From an uncultured Clostridia bacterium (GTDB lineage: Bacteria; Bacillota; Clostridia; Oscillospirales; Oscillospiraceae), in the NCBI GenBank assembly GCA_947177115.1, contig CAMWTG010000020.1, positions 1-16,937 of the forward strand: DNA of 16,937 nt, given 5' to 3'. Made by a program: the position numbers and the translations under genes. Below the pieces are notes generated by a model, which made no database searches, was not told the DNA's origin, and worked only from the letters and a program-made list of their open reading frames with translations. The stretch's first letter is position 1. Each line of letters starts with the position of its first letter. Shown here piece after piece: positions 6,148 to 13,630 of the stretch.

Positions 6148-7404
6148 TTACCGCACCTGCCCGTCTCCGGTAATTACATATTTATAAGAGCACAGCTCCT
6201 CCAGACCCATGGGGCCCCGGGCATGGAGTTTTTGGGTGGAAATGCCCATTTCACAGCCCAGACCGAACTCTCCGCCGTCTGTGAAACGGGTGGAGACATT
6301 CCAGTACACCGCCGCACTGTCTACTAAGGTAATGAAATTTTCCGCAGTTTGAGTATTGGCAGTAACAATGCAGTCGCTGTGTCCGGTGGAGTGGGCGGAG
6401 ATATGGGCGGCGGCGGCGTCCGCGCTGTCCACTATACCTACGGCCAGGATATAGTCCAGGAATTCTGTGTCGAAGTCCGTATCCCCTGCCGGAACGCCGT
6501 CAATGATCGCAGAGGCGGCCTTGTCCAGACGCAGTTCCACAGGCTGCATACCCTTTGCCGCACGGTCCTCTGCCAGACGCTTTTTCAGCATAGGCAGGAA
6601 TATGTCCGCGATATCACGATGGATCAGGCAGACTTCTTCGGCGTTGCAGACGCTTGGACGGCTGGTTTTTGCATTTTCGATGATGTTCAGGGCCATATTC
6701 AGATCCGCGTCCTTGTCCACGTATACGTGACAGATGCCGGTGCCGGTCTGGATACAGGGTACCAGAGCGTTTTCAACGCAGGAGCGGATCAATCCCGCGC
6801 CGCCACGGGGGATCAGAAGATCTACCAGTCCTACGGCGGTCATCAGTTCATTGGCGGACTGGCGGGTGGTGTCCTGGATCAGATTTACCGCCTCACGGGG
6901 CAATCCTGCCTGCTCCAGACCCTGCCGGAGGGCTTCCACAATGGCGTTGGCGGAATGGAAGGCGTCTTTGCCGCCGCGCAGGACGCAGACGTTTCCGCTT
7001 TTCAGCGCCAGAGCGGCGGCATCGGAGGTGACGTTGGGGCGGCTCTCATAGATGATCGCCACTACGCCCATGGGGACGGACCGCTTCTCAATCACGATCC
7101 CATTGGGACGCTCCACGGTGCGCAGGGTCTTCCCCACCGGGTCAGGCAGTGCGGCTACCTGGCGCACGCCGCCGGCCATTCCGGCAATGCGGTCCTCTGT
7201 TAAGGCAAGGCGGTCAAGCATTACATCGCTTATCCGGCCTTTGGCGGCGTCCATGTCCTTGGCGTTGGCCGCCAGGATGGCGGCGCGGCTGCTCCAGAGA
7301 CTGTCCGCCATTGCCAGTAGGGCGGTATTTTTTTTGTCCGTGTCTGCCTGTTGAAGGGCCGGACGGGCGCTGCGGGCGGCTTTCAGAATTTCCTGCGTTG
7401 TCAT
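6148..7404 (-). CDS. proA: Gamma-glutamyl phosphate reductase (glutamate-5-semialdehyde dehydrogenase)
   Basis: ProA reduces gamma-glutamyl phosphate with NADPH to glutamate 5-semialdehyde, the second step of proline synthesis, in the cytosol. The 418-aa length matches the family (about 415-420). Seen motifs are YESRPNVT (119-126), LRGGKDAFHSAN, and the catalytic cysteine region KTSRPSVCNAEE with Cys253. The C-terminus has FTDGGEFGLGCEMGISTQ and HARGPMGLEEL, both typical. The start is the ATG at 7402-7404, with AGGAGGG 8 nt upstream; the frame stays open further upstream but that part overlaps proB. The start overlaps the proB stop by 4 bp (ATGA), so the two are translationally coupled. No proC is in the window. 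Confidence 0.97.
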   Translation of the reverse strand: MTTQEILKAARSARPALQQADTDKKNTALLAMADSLWSSRAAILAANAKDMDAAKGRISDVMLDRLALTEDRIAGMAGGVRQVAALPDPVGKTLRTVERPNGIVIEKRSVPMGVVAIIYESRPNVTSDAAALALKSGNVCVLRGGKDAFHSANAIVEALRQGLEQAGLPREAVNLIQDTTRQSANELMTAVGLVDLLIPRGGAGLIRSCVENALVPCIQTGTGICHVYVDKDADLNMALNIIENAKTSRPSVCNAEEVCLIHRDIADIFLPMLKKRLAEDRAAKGMQPVELRLDKAASAIIDGVPAGDTDFDTEFLDYILAVGIVDSADAAAAHISAHSTGHSDCIVTANTQTAENFITLVDSAAVYWNVSTRFTDGGEFGLGCEMGISTQKLHARGPMGLEELCSYKYVITGDGQVR

Positions 7405-8186
7405 TGTGCGGTCCCTCCTGATTTTTTCCCATAGAAGCGCGTTCCTACCGCCTCGCCGTCCGCAATGCGGTAGAGGTCTTCCGGACGCTGGCCGTTGGTA
7501 ATGACCATATCGCAGCCTGCTTCCATACACATGCCTGCGGCCCGGAGTTTGGTGACCATGCCTCCGGTACCCAGGACGCTGCCCGCGCCGTCTGCCAGGG
7601 CTAAGATGTCCGGAGTCAGGTCTCGGACTTCGCCGATCAGCTGTGCGTTGGGGTCCTTTCGGGGGTCGGCGGTGTAGAGGCCTTCAATATCGCTCATAAG
7701 TACCAGCAGGTCTGCCTGGACATTGACAGATACGATGGCGCCTAGGGTGTCGTTGTCTCCTACGGCGATTTCGGAGGTTGCGATGGTGTCGTTTTCGTTG
7801 ATGATAGGCAATGCGCCAAGCTCCAGCAGGCGGGACATGGTGTTGTGGAAATTTTCCCGGCGCTGGGGGTCCTCCACATCGGTCCCGGTCAGCAGGATCT
7901 GCGCTACTGTGTGGTGGTATTCGGAGAATAGTTTGTCGTAAATATACATCAGTTCGCACTGGCCTACAGCGGCCAGCGCCTGTTTGGTCGGGATGTCGGA
8001 GGGCTTTTTTGTCAGGTTCATTTTTCCAAGGCCCATGGCGATGGCGCCGGAGGAGACCAGGACCAGCTCATGGCCGGCGTTTTTCAGGTCGCTCATGACT
8101 TTGCAGAGCAGTTCTACCCGGCGGATGTTTAATTTTCCCGTGGCATGGGTCAGGGTCGAAGTGCCAAGCTTTACAACAAGTCTCAT
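7401..8186 (-). CDS. proB: Glutamate 5-kinase (short, PUA-less form)
   Basis: ProB phosphorylates glutamate to gamma-glutamyl phosphate, the first and usually feedback-controlled step of proline synthesis. The 261-aa protein holds the amino-acid-kinase domain only: VVKLGTSTL (4-12), VSSGAIAMG (44-52), INENDT (129-134), GDNDTLGA (143-150) and MSDIEGLYTADPR near 164-176. The C-terminal PUA domain of E. coli ProB (367 aa) is absent, as in many Firmicutes. The last residues are followed by the ATGA overlap with proA. The ribosome site is modest (GTGGAG), and a TGCTATACT extended -10 lies about 30 bp upstream of the start. How proline inhibits a PUA-less form cannot be read from the sequence, though the kinase domain itself carries the inhibitor site in known enzymes. 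Confidence 0.96.
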   Translation of the reverse strand: MRLVVKLGTSTLTHATGKLNIRRVELLCKVMSDLKNAGHELVLVSSGAIAMGLGKMNLTKKPSDIPTKQALAAVGQCELMYIYDKLFSEYHHTVAQILLTGTDVEDPQRRENFHNTMSRLLELGALPIINENDTIATSEIAVGDNDTLGAIVSVNVQADLLVLMSDIEGLYTADPRKDPNAQLIGEVRDLTPDILALADGAGSVLGTGGMVTKLRAAGMCMEAGCDMVITNGQRPEDLYRIADGEAVGTRFYGKKSGGTAQ

Positions 8187-8216
8187 ATTTTTTCACTCCA
8201 CTTGGTATTTTTATTG

Positions 8217-8239
8217 AGTATAGCATATGAAGAGGAAAA
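8217..8239 (-). promoter_or_regulatory. Possible proBA promoter (extended -10)
   Basis: On the minus strand TGC-TATACT gives an extended -10, with TATACT at 8217-8222. A weak -35 (TTTCAT) sits 17 bp upstream. It lies 31 bp before the proB start codon. The -10 is good; the -35 is poor. Confidence 0.4.
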
Positions 8240-8605
8240 ATGAAATCGACAATTGTTACAGTTTCTGCTATAGTAGAGGCAGATTTTCGGGTCAATTGCG
8301 TCATTGCTTATATGCCGCCGCTGTGCGGCGGCGCCTAATGCCTATCTTATTTTAGATTCGCGCCTCGCCGGCGCGGGGCCTTCTTTTCGCGCACGCGAAA
8401 AGAAGCAAAAGCGTGCTCAAGGGGCTAGGGCCCCTTGAGAATCCCTAAATGTGTCGTTTTGTTTTTGCGCGGGTCCTGGAATCTGTCCGGGCTGAACCGG
8501 GCCGGGTCCCGTGTATCGGGCGAAGCGTCTACCCGAGGATGTGAACGGCAGTCCCTACCGTATCACGCGAGGGGAGCTCCCGGGGTGCGGAAATTGGGGG
8601 GTATT

Positions 8606-8692
8606 CCCGTAGGGGCCGATGTCCCCATCGGCCCGCCGTTAACCTGTGGGGTCCCGCCAGAACGGGCCGATGAGGACATCGGCCCCTACGGG
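8606..8692. repeat. Central 30-bp inverted repeat of block A
   Basis: The arms at 8606-8635 and 8663-8692 agree at 29 of 30 positions; they begin CCCGTAGGGGCCGATGTCC and end on the complement. Each arm also holds an inner GGGCCGATG/CATCGGCCC palindrome. The related hairpin GGGCGAGCA-A-TGCTCGCCC (8731-8749), followed by CCTAC, is of the same kind. GTAGGGGC-bounded repeats are scattered in many clostridial intergenic regions (general knowledge, not searched here). Confidence 0.75.
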
Positions 8693-8791
8693 GTGCAGAT
8701 TTTGATGGTGCGCAGATTGCCGGAAGAAGCGGGCGAGCAATGCTCGCCCCTACACAGATTGTGGATAGACGGGGAGATTCATCGACTAACC

Positions 8792-8940
8792 ACCTCGGGA
8801 GATCCAGCGCGTGTAACGGTAGGGGCTATCGTTTACATTCTGAAAGAGACGCAAGGCAGGCGAAATTACACCCGTAGTTCAGTTTAAACCGGACGGACTA
8901 CAGGATCAGCGTAAAACAAATTCCCCCGTAATGAGGTGTC
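8792..8940 (-). repeat. Dispersed core repeat, copy in block A (minus orientation)
   Basis: Read on the minus strand, this segment aligns along about 150 bp with 16233-16384. Shared runs include GGGAATTTGTTTT, CGCTGATCCTGT, GGTGTAATTTC, AGAATGT, CCCTACCGTT and ATCTCCCG. Between them a CCGG..TTTAAAC/CCTAAACC hairpin region differs by substitutions. A third, weaker copy lies at about 8450-8590 in plus orientation (AATCTGTCCGG, GTCCCTACCGT, CTCCCGGGGT). Confidence 0.75.
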
Positions 8941-9111
8941 GCGCGCCGCGCGACGCCCTAAGGGAGTCCAGAACCGTAGGTTCTGGCGCGCTTTTGCCTT
9001 CTTTTCCCGCGCGGGAAAAGAAGGCCGTCGTCCGGGCGCGGAAGCCCGGGCTATCAAATAGAAATCATGCGGAGCGGCGCGCAGCGCCGCAGAAGAAAGG
9101 TGGCGCCCCTA

Positions 9112-9669
9112 TTGGAAGACTGTCAAATAATAGACCTCTACTGGAAAAGAAACGAAACTGCCATTACGGAAACCGACACGAAATACGGCGGCTTCTGCCG
9201 CCGCATTTCAAATAACATCCTCCATGATCCCTGGGATAGTGAAGAATGTGTCAGCGATGCCTACACCCGCTGTTGGGATACTATGCCTCCCCAGCGGCCC
9301 AACAGCCTGCGGGCCTATTTGGGGGCTATCCTGCGAAACCTCTCCATCAGCCGCTACCGGGCGGAACACGCCCAGAAACGGTTCGGCGGAGCCGAGGTGC
9401 TGCTCAGCGAGCTGGGCGACTGCGTTCCCGCGCCGGAAAACGTCCAGCGGACCGTGGAGGCCGGAGAGCTGGGAGAGATTATCAGCGAATGGCTGCAAAA
9501 GCTGGACAAGGAGGACCGTGTACTCTTTGTCCGCCGCTATTGGAACGGCGACAGCGTAAAGTCCCTGGCGGGGGAGCTGGGCCTACGGCCCAACGCCCTG
9601 ACAAAACGCCTGCTGCGCCTGCGGGAAAATTTGCGGCGGGAACTGGAAAAGGAGGGCGTCTGCGTATGA
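9112..9669 (+). CDS. Sigma-70 family RNA polymerase sigma factor (ECF-like)
   Basis: A small two-domain sigma factor of 185 aa that would direct RNA polymerase to a special promoter set. Region 2 includes LYWKRNETAITETDTKYGGF and DSEECVSDAYTRCWDTMPP, followed by LGAILRNLSISRYR. Region 4 is LDKEDRVLFVRRYWNGDS plus the helix-turn-helix VKSLAGELGLRPNALTKRLL. I chose the TTG at 9112 because AGGTGG (9098-9103) lies 8 nt upstream and the protein then begins MEDCQIIDLYW, as in relatives. An ATG at 9067 would translate through a repeat hairpin. The stop overlaps the next start by 4 bp (ATGA). The following membrane protein is probably its regulator. The promoters it recognises are unknown. Confidence 0.88.
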   Translation: MEDCQIIDLYWKRNETAITETDTKYGGFCRRISNNILHDPWDSEECVSDAYTRCWDTMPPQRPNSLRAYLGAILRNLSISRYRAEHAQKRFGGAEVLLSELGDCVPAPENVQRTVEAGELGEIISEWLQKLDKEDRVLFVRRYWNGDSVKSLAGELGLRPNALTKRLLRLRENLRRELEKEGVCV

Positions 9670-10223
9670 AGCCGAAAGCGGAAATTTTCTTTGATGCCAT
9701 CACCCTCCTGCCCGAGGACGTTGTGGAGGAGGCCCAGGAATACCGGTTCCGGAAAAAGCCAACCGTCTGGAAGAAAGTCGGGAGCCTGGCGGCCTGCCTG
9801 ATGCTGGTCGTGTCGCTCAGCCTGCTGATGCTGCCAAGGGGCTGCGGGAGCAGCGGGGGCAATGCCGATATAAGCACCGATATGAACGGTGCGCCCATGC
9901 CCCCCTCCACTGATAGCTGCGCCCCGGCGGACAGCGAAGTCTCCGGCGACTCCGCACCCGAGCCGGGCGATGCGCCTGTGGGGAGCATCTATGACGGGGC
10001 GGATCAGGCACAGTTCACCGCCAAAGTGATCGAGATCTATGAGGACTCTATCCTGGTGGAGGATGAGGAGGGGCGGACCATCGTATCCACAGCCGGTCTG
10101 GAACTCCCGGAGCTGGCAGTGGGGGACAGGGTGTGCGTCACCTTCAGCGGCGATGTCATAACGAGCGACCCTGCCGTTATACTGGGAACGCAGTCCATCG
10201 AGAAATTGGAAAACAACGACTAA
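9666..10223 (+). CDS. Membrane-anchored DUF3221-like protein, probable anti-sigma factor
   Basis: A 185-aa protein with three parts. Residues 1-37 are cytosolic (FFDAITLLPEDVVEEAQEYR), fit to bind a sigma factor. Residues about 39-57 form one membrane helix (GSLAACLMLVVSLSLLMLP). Next comes a Ser/Pro/Asp-rich linker (about 60-105), then an external domain (about 112-180) with TAKVIEIYEDSILVEDEEG, GDRVCVTFSGDVITSDPAVI, which resembles the small OB-fold-like DUF3221/YobA domain. It starts inside the sigma stop codon (ATGA), so translation is coupled, a common arrangement for sigma/anti-sigma pairs in Clostridia. A role as anti-sigma factor is inferred from position and topology; no zinc-binding HxxxCxxC motif is seen, so it is not a ZAS-type anti-sigma. 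Confidence 0.75.
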   Translation: MKPKAEIFFDAITLLPEDVVEEAQEYRFRKKPTVWKKVGSLAACLMLVVSLSLLMLPRGCGSSGGNADISTDMNGAPMPPSTDSCAPADSEVSGDSAPEPGDAPVGSIYDGADQAQFTAKVIEIYEDSILVEDEEGRTIVSTAGLELPELAVGDRVCVTFSGDVITSDPAVILGTQSIEKLENND

Positions 10224-10236
10224 AGGAGAACGCGCC

Positions 10237-12546
10237 ATGCTGGACCTGCGCCAACTCTGCCGGGACATGAGCGACCCAAAGCCCCCCCTCCGCCGGGAGG
10301 CGGAGGACTGCACGGGCCGGATCGCCGCCTGCCTGGAACGGCCTTCGCCCCGGACGGCGGAACTGCTGGCGGGCTGGCGGGAGGATTTCCGGCTGATCTA
10401 CGGGGAGGCTTCCCTCTCCGCCCATAAGCGGCTGGACCCGGAGGCTCTCCTGCGCTCCTACGGCCTGGACCCGAGGCCGGAGGAGGAGCGGGAGGCGCGG
10501 ATGCAGGTCCTGGTCTTTGCCATCCAGACCTATTACAGCCTTCTGGTCAAATTTGCCATGGCGGCGATCCTGGGGTACAACCTCCGGGACTGGACCGGCG
10601 TGATAGACGGGTCTTTCGCACGGCGGCAGGGGATCGTCAACTACTGCGTGGAGGACTGGTACTGCTGGCCCTTATACGAGTTGAACGCCGGAATGGGTCG
10701 GGTATTGGAGATCACGGCGGAACAGGTGTCCAGATACAGCCCGGACGGCCCCGGCGGGACCGTCCAGGCGGACCGGGACGATCTGAAACGGCTCTACGAA
10801 GCCCTGATCCCCGCCCCGCTGCGCCACGCCCTGGGAGAGTACTACACCCCGGACTGGCTGGCGGCGTACACGCTGGAAAAGGGACTGTCCCTCAGCGGAC
10901 GGGATATCCGGCAGCTGCGCATCGCGGACCCTGCCTGCGGCTCGGGGACGTTCCTCATGCAGGCCATCGCCGGAAAGCGGCGGGCCGGGTGCGGTCTGGG
11001 GAGCATTCTGCAAACTGTCCGGGGATATGACATCAACCCCCTGGCGGTGCTGACGGCAAAGACCAACTATCTGCTGGCGGTGCTGGACCTGCTGGACGGG
11101 CCGCTGGAGCTGCCGGTCTGTCAGGCAGACGCCCTGTCCTTTGCGGCAGACACTGCGAAAGCGGATCTGGTAGCGGGCAACCCGCCTTGGGTGAACTGGG
11201 AGTATCTGCCCGCCGCCTACCGGGCCAAAAGCCAGCATCTGTGGAGCAAGTACGGCCTTGTCAGCGCGAAAGGGCCTGTTTTAAGCTTTCTGAAGGAGGA
11301 TATTTCCGTCCTTATGACCTGCACAGCAGCGGACCGGCTGCTGGAGACAGGCGGGACCCTGGCCCTGGTGCTGCGGCAGGGGATATTCAAGTCCGCACGG
11401 AACGGGGCAGGGTTCCGGCGGTTCCGCCTGCCGGACGGAACGGGGCTGCGGGTCCTCCGGGTGGAGGACCTGTCCAGATTGAAAGTATTTCTTGGCGCGT
11501 CGGCAGGGGCGGCACTATTTTTCGCGAAAAAGGGATCAGATACCGCTTATCCCATCCCCTACGCCCGGTGGGAAAAGCTGGGACGCGGACCTGTTGACCC
11601 CAGGTCCTCCCTGCCCCAGGCCCTGGCGCGGGTGGAAGTTCATGAGCAGCAGGCATCGCCCGCCTCGCCATCGGACCCGGCCTCCCCCTGGCTCACCGCC
11701 CCGGCGGAGGAGCTGGCGGGACTGGAGCGGATGCTGGGCGGCAACCCCTACCGGGCCCGGACCGGCGTATTCACCGGCGGAGCCAACGCGGTGTACTGGC
11801 TATCCGTCCGCTCTGCGGAAGACGGGCTTGTCCGGGCTGCCAACGTTCTGGCCCGGGCTAAGCGAAAGGCGGAACAGGTGGAGGCGGAGATCGAAACCGA
11901 TTACCTTTATCCTATGCTGAAAGGCGGCAGCATCCGCCGCTGGCGGACGAAGTACGACACCTATATCCTCTGCCCCCATACTGCGGAGACCAAACTGCGC
12001 CCGGTGCCCTGGGAACAGCTGGCGGCGGACTGTCCCCGGACCGCCGCCTATCTGGCCTCCTTCCGGGAGACCCTAGACCAGCGGAAAGGCTTCGCCGGAT
12101 GGGAGAGGGTCATCCAGCGGCAGGAGTTCCACGCGGTGCTCCGGGTGGGGGCCTATACTTTCGCCCCCTGGAAGGTGGTATGGAAGTACATCGCCTCAGA
12201 GTTTGTCTGCGCCGTAGTGGGGACGGTGGACGATCCGTATCTGGGCCGGAAGCTGCTTCTGCCCAATGAGAAGGTGATGTATGTGTCCACGGACTGCGAG
12301 GAGGAGGCGTACTACCTCTGCGGCGTGCTGTCCTCCACCCCTGCCTCCCGGTGTGTCAGGGGCTACATGAACCCCACCAGCATCTCCGCCCATGTGCTGG
12401 AAAAGCTGCGCATCCCGGCCTACGCCCCCGCCGATCCCATCCACCGGGAGATCTCCTCCCTGTGCCGGGCGGGGCACGGGGAGGAGGATCCGGAGCGCTG
12501 CATTTCCGAGATCGACCTCCTGATGGAAAAGCTATATGGAAAATAA
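10237..12546 (+). CDS. N6-adenine DNA methyltransferase, Eco57I/TaqI type, no visible nuclease domain
   Basis: A 769-aa SAM-dependent DNA methyltransferase. Residues 1-195 are helical, like the connector that precedes the catalytic domain in type IIG enzymes. The lead-in LGEYYTPDWLA is at about 199-209. Motif I is DPACGSGTFL (231-240), motif II GYDINPLA (263-270), and catalytic motif IV NPPW (315-318), marking an amino-methylase expected to make N6-methyladenine. The C-terminal third (about 500-750), including NPYRARTGVFTGGANAVYW and APWKVVWKYIASEF, resembles the TaqI-like target-recognition domain. No PD-(D/E)XK motif is seen at the N-terminus, where type IIG enzymes carry one. AAGGAGAA overlaps the preceding stop, 6 nt before the ATG, and the gap is 13 bp, so it is in the sigma operon. 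It could be an orphan regulator, or part of a restriction or phage-exclusion system. Confidence 0.88.
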   Translation: MLDLRQLCRDMSDPKPPLRREAEDCTGRIAACLERPSPRTAELLAGWREDFRLIYGEASLSAHKRLDPEALLRSYGLDPRPEEEREARMQVLVFAIQTYYSLLVKFAMAAILGYNLRDWTGVIDGSFARRQGIVNYCVEDWYCWPLYELNAGMGRVLEITAEQVSRYSPDGPGGTVQADRDDLKRLYEALIPAPLRHALGEYYTPDWLAAYTLEKGLSLSGRDIRQLRIADPACGSGTFLMQAIAGKRRAGCGLGSILQTVRGYDINPLAVLTAKTNYLLAVLDLLDGPLELPVCQADALSFAADTAKADLVAGNPPWVNWEYLPAAYRAKSQHLWSKYGLVSAKGPVLSFLKEDISVLMTCTAADRLLETGGTLALVLRQGIFKSARNGAGFRRFRLPDGTGLRVLRVEDLSRLKVFLGASAGAALFFAKKGSDTAYPIPYARWEKLGRGPVDPRSSLPQALARVEVHEQQASPASPSDPASPWLTAPAEELAGLERMLGGNPYRARTGVFTGGANAVYWLSVRSAEDGLVRAANVLARAKRKAEQVEAEIETDYLYPMLKGGSIRRWRTKYDTYILCPHTAETKLRPVPWEQLAADCPRTAAYLASFRETLDQRKGFAGWERVIQRQEFHAVLRVGAYTFAPWKVVWKYIASEFVCAVVGTVDDPYLGRKLLLPNEKVMYVSTDCEEEAYYLCGVLSSTPASRCVRGYMNPTSISAHVLEKLRIPAYAPADPIHREISSLCRAGHGEEDPERCISEIDLLMEKLYGK

Positions 12547-12549
12547 GAC

Positions 12550-12585
12550 CAAAGCCCCCGCAGGAGCGCTCCTGCGGGGGCTTTG
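12550..12585 (+). terminator. Hairpin terminator after the methyltransferase gene
   Basis: A perfect 36-bp palindrome (12550-12567 against 12568-12585; half-site CAAAGCCCCCGCAGGAGC) starts 4 bp after the stop. The T tract is short (CTTTG), so it is only moderately strong, but being symmetric it may work on both strands. Confidence 0.65.
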
Positions 12586-12701
12586 GGACAGGCTGATACC
12601 ATTGTCGATACCGTTTCATACAGACAGGAACAGACTCACGTACCATCCCCCTTGCCAGGGGAGGGATGCTGATCTTGCAAGCTTCTCTATAAAATCCGTA
12701 T

Positions 12702-13187
12702 TTATCTGTTTTCCATAATCAATTCTTTGACCTTCCATTCTTCACCAAGAATACAATATTTTTTTGCTGTATCAGGAACTGCATCGCTAAAACCGGCCGC
12801 TTTATAACAGTAATAAGCTGGAAGATTATTCTCAAAAACACCCAATGATACTTTTTTTGCTCCATATATTTCAAATACAAATTTCAGACCTAGCTGGAGC
12901 ATAGCTTTTCCATAGCCTTTTCCTCTCTTATGAGGACTTACAATAACAAATCCGAAGCGCAATTCATCCAATGATCCATCAGGATTCCTTAATGTAAAAA
13001 AGCCAACGATCCCTGTTTCATCAAATGCAGTAAACGGCATCAGAGATTCATCAAAACAAAATTCTTTTTGTGTTATAGGGTAATTGCCGAATCTGCCTGC
13101 CGTCCATTGATAAAATGTTTTTTCATCTTGACACCACGATAATATCGCATCTGCATCCGAAGCTTTATATGGTCTTATTCTAATCAT
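12702..13187 (-). CDS. GNAT family N-acetyltransferase
   Basis: A 161-aa GNAT enzyme that transfers acetyl from acetyl-CoA to an amine; the substrate is unknown. The fold order is visible: IRIRPYKASDADAILSW at the N-terminus, FTAFDETGIVGFFTLRN (strands), ELRFGFVIVSPHKRGKGYGKAM with the acetyl-CoA loop RGKGYGKA (88-95), and the end VSLGVFENNLPAYYCYKAAGF, typical of RimI-like members. GAGG stands 8 nt before the ATG, and a promoter with 17-bp spacer lies 46 bp upstream. The gene is much AT-richer than the flanking host genes and uses A/T-ending codons, so it was probably acquired. It converges on the methyltransferase gene. Confidence 0.92.
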   Translation of the reverse strand: MIRIRPYKASDADAILSWCQDEKTFYQWTAGRFGNYPITQKEFCFDESLMPFTAFDETGIVGFFTLRNPDGSLDELRFGFVIVSPHKRGKGYGKAMLQLGLKFVFEIYGAKKVSLGVFENNLPAYYCYKAAGFSDAVPDTAKKYCILGEEWKVKELIMENR

Positions 13188-13232
13188 ATGCTTTTCCTCG
13201 CAAATTGAGTTTTATCGAGCTGTACGCAAAGA

Positions 13233-13261
13233 AGTATAGCACTACAGGGCAGACAGATCAA
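13233..13261 (-). promoter_or_regulatory. Promoter of the GNAT gene
   Basis: On the minus strand TTGATC (13256-13261) and TATACT (13233-13238) are 17 bp apart, and the -10 is extended by TGC. It lies 46 bp before the start codon. Confidence 0.6.
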
Positions 13262-13545
13262 CCAAAGCACTTGAGTGTAATATTATAAAGGGGTTTTACC
13301 ACCGAATACATTACATGGCTGGCGGCTCATTTGTGGCAGAATGACACGGGCTGGGAAGGCGGTGATACTGCCTGCGGCAGCCGTTCGTCCTTCGGGACGG
13401 CCCCGCCGGACGCTTCTTCCCTGCCCGGTGCGGCTTGTGCATCGGGCGGAGCTGCATTGACGTGCTGGGAGCTGCCGGCCACCAACAAGCGGTGCTGGGT
13501 ATATACTGGCGCATCGCTATTACTATTAGGAGCTATGCACGAAGG

Positions 13546-13574
13546 TTGAATATTGTCTGGATTGGTGATATACT
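13546..13574 (+). promoter_or_regulatory. Promoter of the mrr-like gene
   Basis: TTGAAT (13546-13551) and TATACT (13569-13574) with a 17-bp spacer, about 57 bp before the chosen ATG. It also argues against translation starting at the TTG at 13553, which lies inside this promoter. Confidence 0.6.
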
Positions 13575-13630
13575 TGAAACAGGACAAGTGGGCAAAGTGC
13601 ATACATAATAGAAAGTCGGGGGGCTTGATG

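Larger units (their letters stand above)
8306..9090. repeat. Composite hairpin-rich repeat block A
   Basis: Both ends carry GC hairpins: GCCGCCGC-TGT-GCGGCGGC near 8313-8331 and GGCGC-GCA-GCGCC near 9075. Moving inward, each side has a T-rich palindrome: CTTCTTTTCGCG/CGCGAAAAGAAG at 8380-8405, and CCTTCTTTTCCCGC with its complement at 8997-9024. Next come short stem-loops: CTCAAGGGGC/GCCCCTTGAG at 8416-8439 and CCAGAACC/GGTTCTGG at 8968-8986. Then follow two oppositely oriented copies of a shared core (about 8450-8590 plus and 8792-8940 minus). The block is therefore a large modular inverted repeat. Several hairpins could act as terminators. No transposase is present. Confidence 0.7.
8187..9111. 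other. 925-bp gene-free stretch between proB and the sigma gene
   Basis: Apart from the proB promoter at its left end, this stretch is filled by repeats and hairpins (listed separately). No open frame here has both a ribosome site and plausible coding content; the frames at 8435-8887 and 8931-9215 run straight through palindromes. Confidence 0.7.
13188..13630. other. Gene-free interval with an unexplained GC-rich core
   Basis: The outer parts are AT-rich and hold the two divergent promoters. The core, about 13325-13505, is GC-rich, unlike its surroundings, and contains small hairpins: CTGCC-TGC-GGCAG near 13369 and CGTCC-TTCG-GGACG (13386-13399, a stable UUCG-type tetraloop). On the minus strand a frame ending at 13327 has GC-rich third positions over this core (SSQHVNAAPPDAQAAPGREE), but it has no start of its own and extends into the mrr gene. 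It may be a gene remnant or a structured RNA; I cannot decide. Confidence 0.4.

Noticed and set aside
8435..8887. 150-codon open frame in block A
   Set aside because: It passes through several perfect palindromes and both core repeat copies; no ribosome site.
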